Assembly: GCA_009667805.1 (NCBI GenBank) | Contig: RXON01001491.1 | Span: 1 to 64,000, forward strand | Length of the DNA: 64,000 nucleotides | Reading direction: 5' to 3' | Origin: Leptobrachium leishanense | Taxonomy: Eukaryota; Chordata; Amphibia; Anura; Megophryidae | Shown: one piece after another, positions 61,096-64,000 of the stretch | How positions within the stretch are numbered: the first letter of the stretch is position 1 | Layout: each line of letters begins with the position of its first letter | The notes under the pieces: generated by a model | Seen by the model: the letters and a program-made list of their open reading frames with translations, nothing else | Database searches by the model: none | What the model was told of the DNA's origin: nothing | Translations under genes and position numbers: made by a program

Positions 61096-61528
61096 GGGGG
61101 ATACAGATTGTATATCTGTATACAGAGCTGGCAGAGCAGTGCAGATGCCAGGCTGACCTCCAGAACTGAAATCACGATGTGTGCAGTGAATGCAGACATG
61201 GTGATTTGCAGAGGCACACACTGCGCCGGAGCACTGAGGACTGTCCCTCCCAGTCATGTGTCAGGGGCGTGTCACGTGGTGATCCTTTTCCCAGTGACCA
61301 TGTGGCTGAGCCTGTCTCCTTCCATGCCTGACTGACAGCCACAGGAAAGGGCTGGATCTGAGGCTGCACTGAGCAACAGGGTTAGAGGAAAGAGGGGCTG
61401 GAGCCTCCATGCAGGGACACCAGGGAGGTAAGTAACGGGTCCCTGAGAGTTTGATCCTTCCTCCAGGGTGTATAAGAAAGCTAGAGCTGCACAGTAATAA
61501 ACCTCTCAGATATGAGTCTGTAAACTGC
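61096..61528 (+). other. Unassigned; possible short 5' exon with strong splice donor
   Basis: A perfect donor GAG/GTAAGTAAC lies at 61427/61428. An ATG at 61409 precedes it by 19 nt. An E-box CACGTG lies at about 61274-61279. No recognisable protein, so this may be chance. Confidence 0.2.
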
Positions 61529-62045
61529 TCTAGATTGTAAACTCCTGGGTGCCCTCTGCTTCTCTAGATTGTAAGCTCCTGGGTGCCCTCTGCTCCTCTA
61601 GATTGTAAACTCCTGGGTGTCCTCTGCTCCTCCAGATTGTAAGCTCCTGGGTGCTCTCTGCTCCTCTGGATTGTAAGCTCCTGGGTGCTCTCTGCTCCTC
61701 TGGATTGTAAACTCCTGGGTGCTCTCTGCTCCTCTAGATTGTAAACTCCTGGGTGCTCTCTGCTTCTCTAGATTGTAAACTACTGGGTGCTCTCTGCTCC
61801 TTTAGATTGTAAGCTCCTGTGAGCCAGACCCTCTGCTCCTCTAGATTGTAAACTCCCGTGAGCCAGGCCCTCTGCTCCTCTAGATTGTAAACTCCTGTGA
61901 GCCGGACCCTCTGCTCCTCTAGATTGTAAACTCCCGTGAGCCGGGCCCTCTGCTCCTCTAGAGTGTAAGCTCCTGTGAGCCGGGCCCTCTGCTCCTCTAG
62001 ATTGTAAGCTCCTGTGAGCCGGGCCCTCTGTAAATTCTCGTGAGT
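61529..62045. repeat. 34/39-bp minisatellite from the L2-type tail, opposite orientation
   Basis: About eight units of 34 bp (gattgtaaactcctgggtgc) are followed by about six of 39 bp (gattgtaaactcccgtgagc). The core 'agattgtaagctc' is the reverse complement of the core of the 38-bp arrays. Confidence 0.93.
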
Positions 62046-62252
62046 CGGGCTCTCTGCTAAAACACCTTATTTTCTGTCAGTGCCCCTCCCGTGACTAGTC
62101 TCTGGATCCGCCCCTGGTATGTATGTATATGTGTGTAGGAAGGGGGCTGGTGTGTGTGCGTGTATGTATGTATATGTTTGGAGGGGGCCTGCTGTGTGTA
62201 TACAGAGATGGCCTAGAAAATGCAACACTCAGATCAGACACTTACACCTTAA
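62046..62252. other. Unassigned spacer with GTATGT repeats
   Basis: Contains gtatgtatgtatatgtgtgt motifs twice (62117-62190). No gene. Confidence 0.4.
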
Positions 62253-62531
62253 GGGAGGCGGCACACGAGCATACTGTACTGCGTAAAGTGCGTCCGTAAC
62301 GTCTGATGTCTCCACACCCTAGGATAATACATGACGGCGTTGTTTCTGCATCCGTTTTGCTTTTTCACGTCAATGTTATGTTTGCATCCGTTGCTTTATG
62401 CTTTGCCCGTCCGTTAACAAGTGCGCAGGTGCTTTGTGTGCTGTGTTTAATAGACTCCTTTATAAAGCTACGACGGACATCAAACAGTACGGTCAGACGG
62501 ACGCAAAATGTTTGCTAGTGTGCCGCCAGCC
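62253..62531. mobile_element. Harbinger-like MITE (279 bp)
   Basis: Ends gggaggcggcacac and gtgtgccgccagcc (12 of 14 inverted match), flanked by TAA on the left and TTA on the right. The interior is CpG-rich (gtgcgtccgtaacg). The layout resembles the 59226-59651 element. Confidence 0.6.
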
Positions 62532-62681
62532 TTATTCTTCTATTAGTCTTGCATCATGTTTCGCAAACTGTGTACTACTACGCTTTATATTATGACTGTC
62601 CCCTTCATGACATTGTCAAAAGGGCGGAATATGGATGCCATTAAAAACCCCCCAAAAAAAATTCTGCGGACGCCCATGGAC
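62532..62681. mobile_element. Fragment of a CATGGGCGTCCGCAG-type element
   Basis: On the minus strand it starts catgggcgtccgcag at 62681, like the plus strand at 54216. It interrupts the CR1 fragment to its right. The left limit is unclear. Confidence 0.45.
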
Positions 62682-62859
62682 ATTGTGTTACTGAGTTTGC
62701 AGTCTATGATTATTCCCAAATCCTTCTCCTGCTTGGATTTCCCTAACTCAGCACCATTTAGGGTATAAATTACTTGTGTGTTCTTCACCCCAAAGTGCAT
62801 AACTTTGCATTTATCTACATTAAATTCAATCTACCATTTAAGTGCCCAGTCCCCCAATC

Positions 62860-63043
62860 CAGAGGTCCCCAACCCTGGTCCTCAGGGCCCACTAACAGGC
62901 CAGGTTTGCCAGATAGCTGAAGCACAGCACAGGTGATATGATTTTCCGCTCACTGATTGCAGGATTCAGACTACATTTCCCCAAGGCGATCCTGAAAACC
63001 TGGCCGCTTAGTGGGCCCTGAGGACCAGGGTTGGGGACCATTG
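62860..63043. mobile_element. hAT MITE (184 bp) with perfect 8-bp target duplication
   Basis: Ends cagaggtccccaaccctgg and ccagggttggggaccattg, flanked by CCCCAATC on both sides (62852-62859 and 63044-63051). Long complementary arms (gtcctcagggcccacta). A textbook Charlie-type hAT MITE layout. Confidence 0.92.
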
Positions 63044-63119
63044 CCCCAATCTAAATCCCTCTGCAGCAAAGTAACATCCTGTTCACATTGTATCACTCTT
63101 CCTAGTTTTGTGTCACCTG

Positions 63120-63175
63120 CAAACACTGACACACGACAAACACTGACACACGACAAACAAACACTGACACGTGAC
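63120..63175. repeat. Short triplication inside the CR1 fragment
   Basis: Three units of caaacactgacacacgac, from the LINE stretch that encodes VSVFA just ahead of the RT active site. The unit resembles the CA/TG minisatellite unit. Confidence 0.75.
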
Positions 63176-63355
63176 TTTTGATGCCTTTTTCAAGGTCATT
63201 TATAAATAAATTGAATAGAATTGGGCCTATAACTGACCTCTGAGGGGCATCATTTACCACTGGAGTCCATCTTCAAAATTTTCCATTTATGACCACTCTC
63301 TGTGCCCTATCTTTTAGCCAGTTTTCTATCCAAGAACAAGTATTACAACTTCTCT

Positions 63356-63613
63356 GTCTTGCTTGTGTCCTGATCATTGGACACTCTTGGTTGTAGTTGA
63401 CTGCTGGTCTCCATTGCTGTGAGGAACATTTTCATCATTTCAAACACATCCGCCTTGTGGTCTTTAATTAGCTTATAGGGATCTGCTTTAGATTAAGATT
63501 TGCCGGTGTTTTATGTAAGTTTCCAGCAGTTCCACCCTTTTCAAATATCTCTTAAGCCTGTTGATACTCTAGTCGCGGGTTCTCTGCCATGGGATTGTAC
63601 CGCTCTGTTGAGT
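63356..63613. other. Unassigned
   Basis: No recognised feature. May continue the retroelement to the right, but the minus frames are broken. Confidence 0.3.
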
Positions 63614-64000
63614 TCATTTAGTTTTGGACCTTTCCCATAAACAGTTTTCTGTAAGTTCTGTTGTCTTTCCTCCTCCTAAATGAGCTGCTTCATTCACGCT
63701 TTCAATCAGTACTTCATCTGGGACAGCGATATCATCACGGTAAGGTTTTACTTGAAACATTATGGCATCACTCTGGAGTCCAGTTTCAATAGAACGAAGA
63801 AACGTCTGTTGAATAAAGGGTGGACTGTACTGGTCTTCAGGTTCTTGGTTACGTGACTTCCAACGCAGCTTTTCTTTCAACTCAATTGCTCTGAAGAAGA
63901 AATTCTGAGCTGACTCTTTGGGTTCTTGAGAGATATTCATCAGCTTAAGGAACAGATCAGAGGAGCTATCTTCCTTATGGTGTCCCTTCAGGATAGTCTT
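63614..64000 (-). pseudogene. Gag-like retroelement ORF, partial
   Basis: The minus-strand frame is open from the window edge (64000) to 63614, about 128 codons; an internal Met lies at 63940. Sequence such as LFLKLMNISQEP, FFFRAIELKEKLRW, QTFLRSIETGLQSD and DEVLIESVNEAA has the helical layout of a retrotransposon/retroviral capsid. The reading is incomplete on the right, and the C-terminal end (GGGKTTELTENC) looks frameshifted. The element type (LTR or otherwise) cannot be decided from this part. Confidence 0.45.

Larger units (their letters stand above)
62682..63355 (-). mobile_element. CR1-clade LINE fragment (RT region), with a nested hAT MITE
   Basis: The minus strand matches the RT region of the 20530 LINE: DRVQRV-type block (near 63300), a FADDTK-like region rearranged near 63120, KVMHFGVKNTQVIYTLNG (62745-62800), KQEKDLGIIIDCKLSN (62695-62740). 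A hAT MITE sits inside (62860-63043). A small tandem triplication affects 63120-63175. Confidence 0.85.

Noticed and set aside
61108..61369. Short ORFs on both strands near 61.2 kb
   Set aside because: No similarity. Only the splice donor nearby seemed worth recording.

Overview
The window reads as vertebrate nuclear DNA, most probably from a frog or toad. It holds a two-exon-style C1q-like (C1QL) gene exon with a consensus splice donor, CR1-clade LINE copies, a Ty3/Gypsy chromovirus, a decayed class I endogenous retrovirus, a DIRS-like scrap, hammerhead-ribozyme motifs of the kind carried by Penelope-like elements, and many short DNA transposons. The frog assignment rests on the look of these repeats, not on a database search. 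I see no bacterial-type operon, CRISPR array, tRNA or rRNA gene. The only host coding sequence I can defend is exon 1 of a C1QL-family gene on the minus strand (1296-1817).

Layout. 1-1295 is a pyrimidine-rich minisatellite forming the start of the C1QL intron. 1296-1975 is the exon and its GC-rich leader. 1980-12566 is a very long CA/TG minisatellite split by a foldback transposon (5124-6761) and a solo LTR (9388-9831), with a locally inverted block near 10.4-10.7 kb. 12.7-13.3 kb is a 38-bp minisatellite grown from an L2-type SINE/LINE tail. 13.3-20.5 kb holds a palindromic MITE, a minus-strand retrovirus remnant (about 15.2-18.1 kb), a CR1 fragment and a DIRS-like fragment. 20.5-24.6 kb is a 5'-truncated CR1 LINE interrupted by a TA-flanked transposon that carries its own minisatellite. 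24.6-33.1 kb is Penelope-like debris, a second copy of the palindromic MITE, a 29-bp minisatellite of about 70 units and shorter arrays. 33118-38517 is a nearly complete Gypsy element with near-identical LTRs and a 5-bp target duplication. 38.7-43.5 kb is a 25-bp minisatellite split by a solo LTR. 44-53 kb mixes a hammerhead motif, LTR pieces, an AT-rich unassigned stretch and two further transposons containing the same 'gagctggggca' minisatellite seen at 22 kb. 53.0-54.0 kb is a CR1 tail whose internal segment has been amplified into a minisatellite. 56-64 kb holds a candidate LTR, more of the 38-bp array (split by a Harbinger-like MITE and a solo LTR), a CR1 fragment containing a hAT MITE with a perfect 8-bp duplication, and a gag-like ORF that runs off the right edge.

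By my tally about 23 kb of the 64 kb (over one third) is tandem repeat. The recurring theme is that tandem arrays grow out of pieces of transposons, or, at the left end, out of a motif resembling a splice donor, and are then invaded by new transposons. The most biologically interesting points are the array of perfect 5' splice-site look-alikes directly behind the real C1QL donor, the intact-core hammerhead motif near 44.86 kb, the same minisatellite motif inside three transposons of two types, and the CR1-derived minisatellite.
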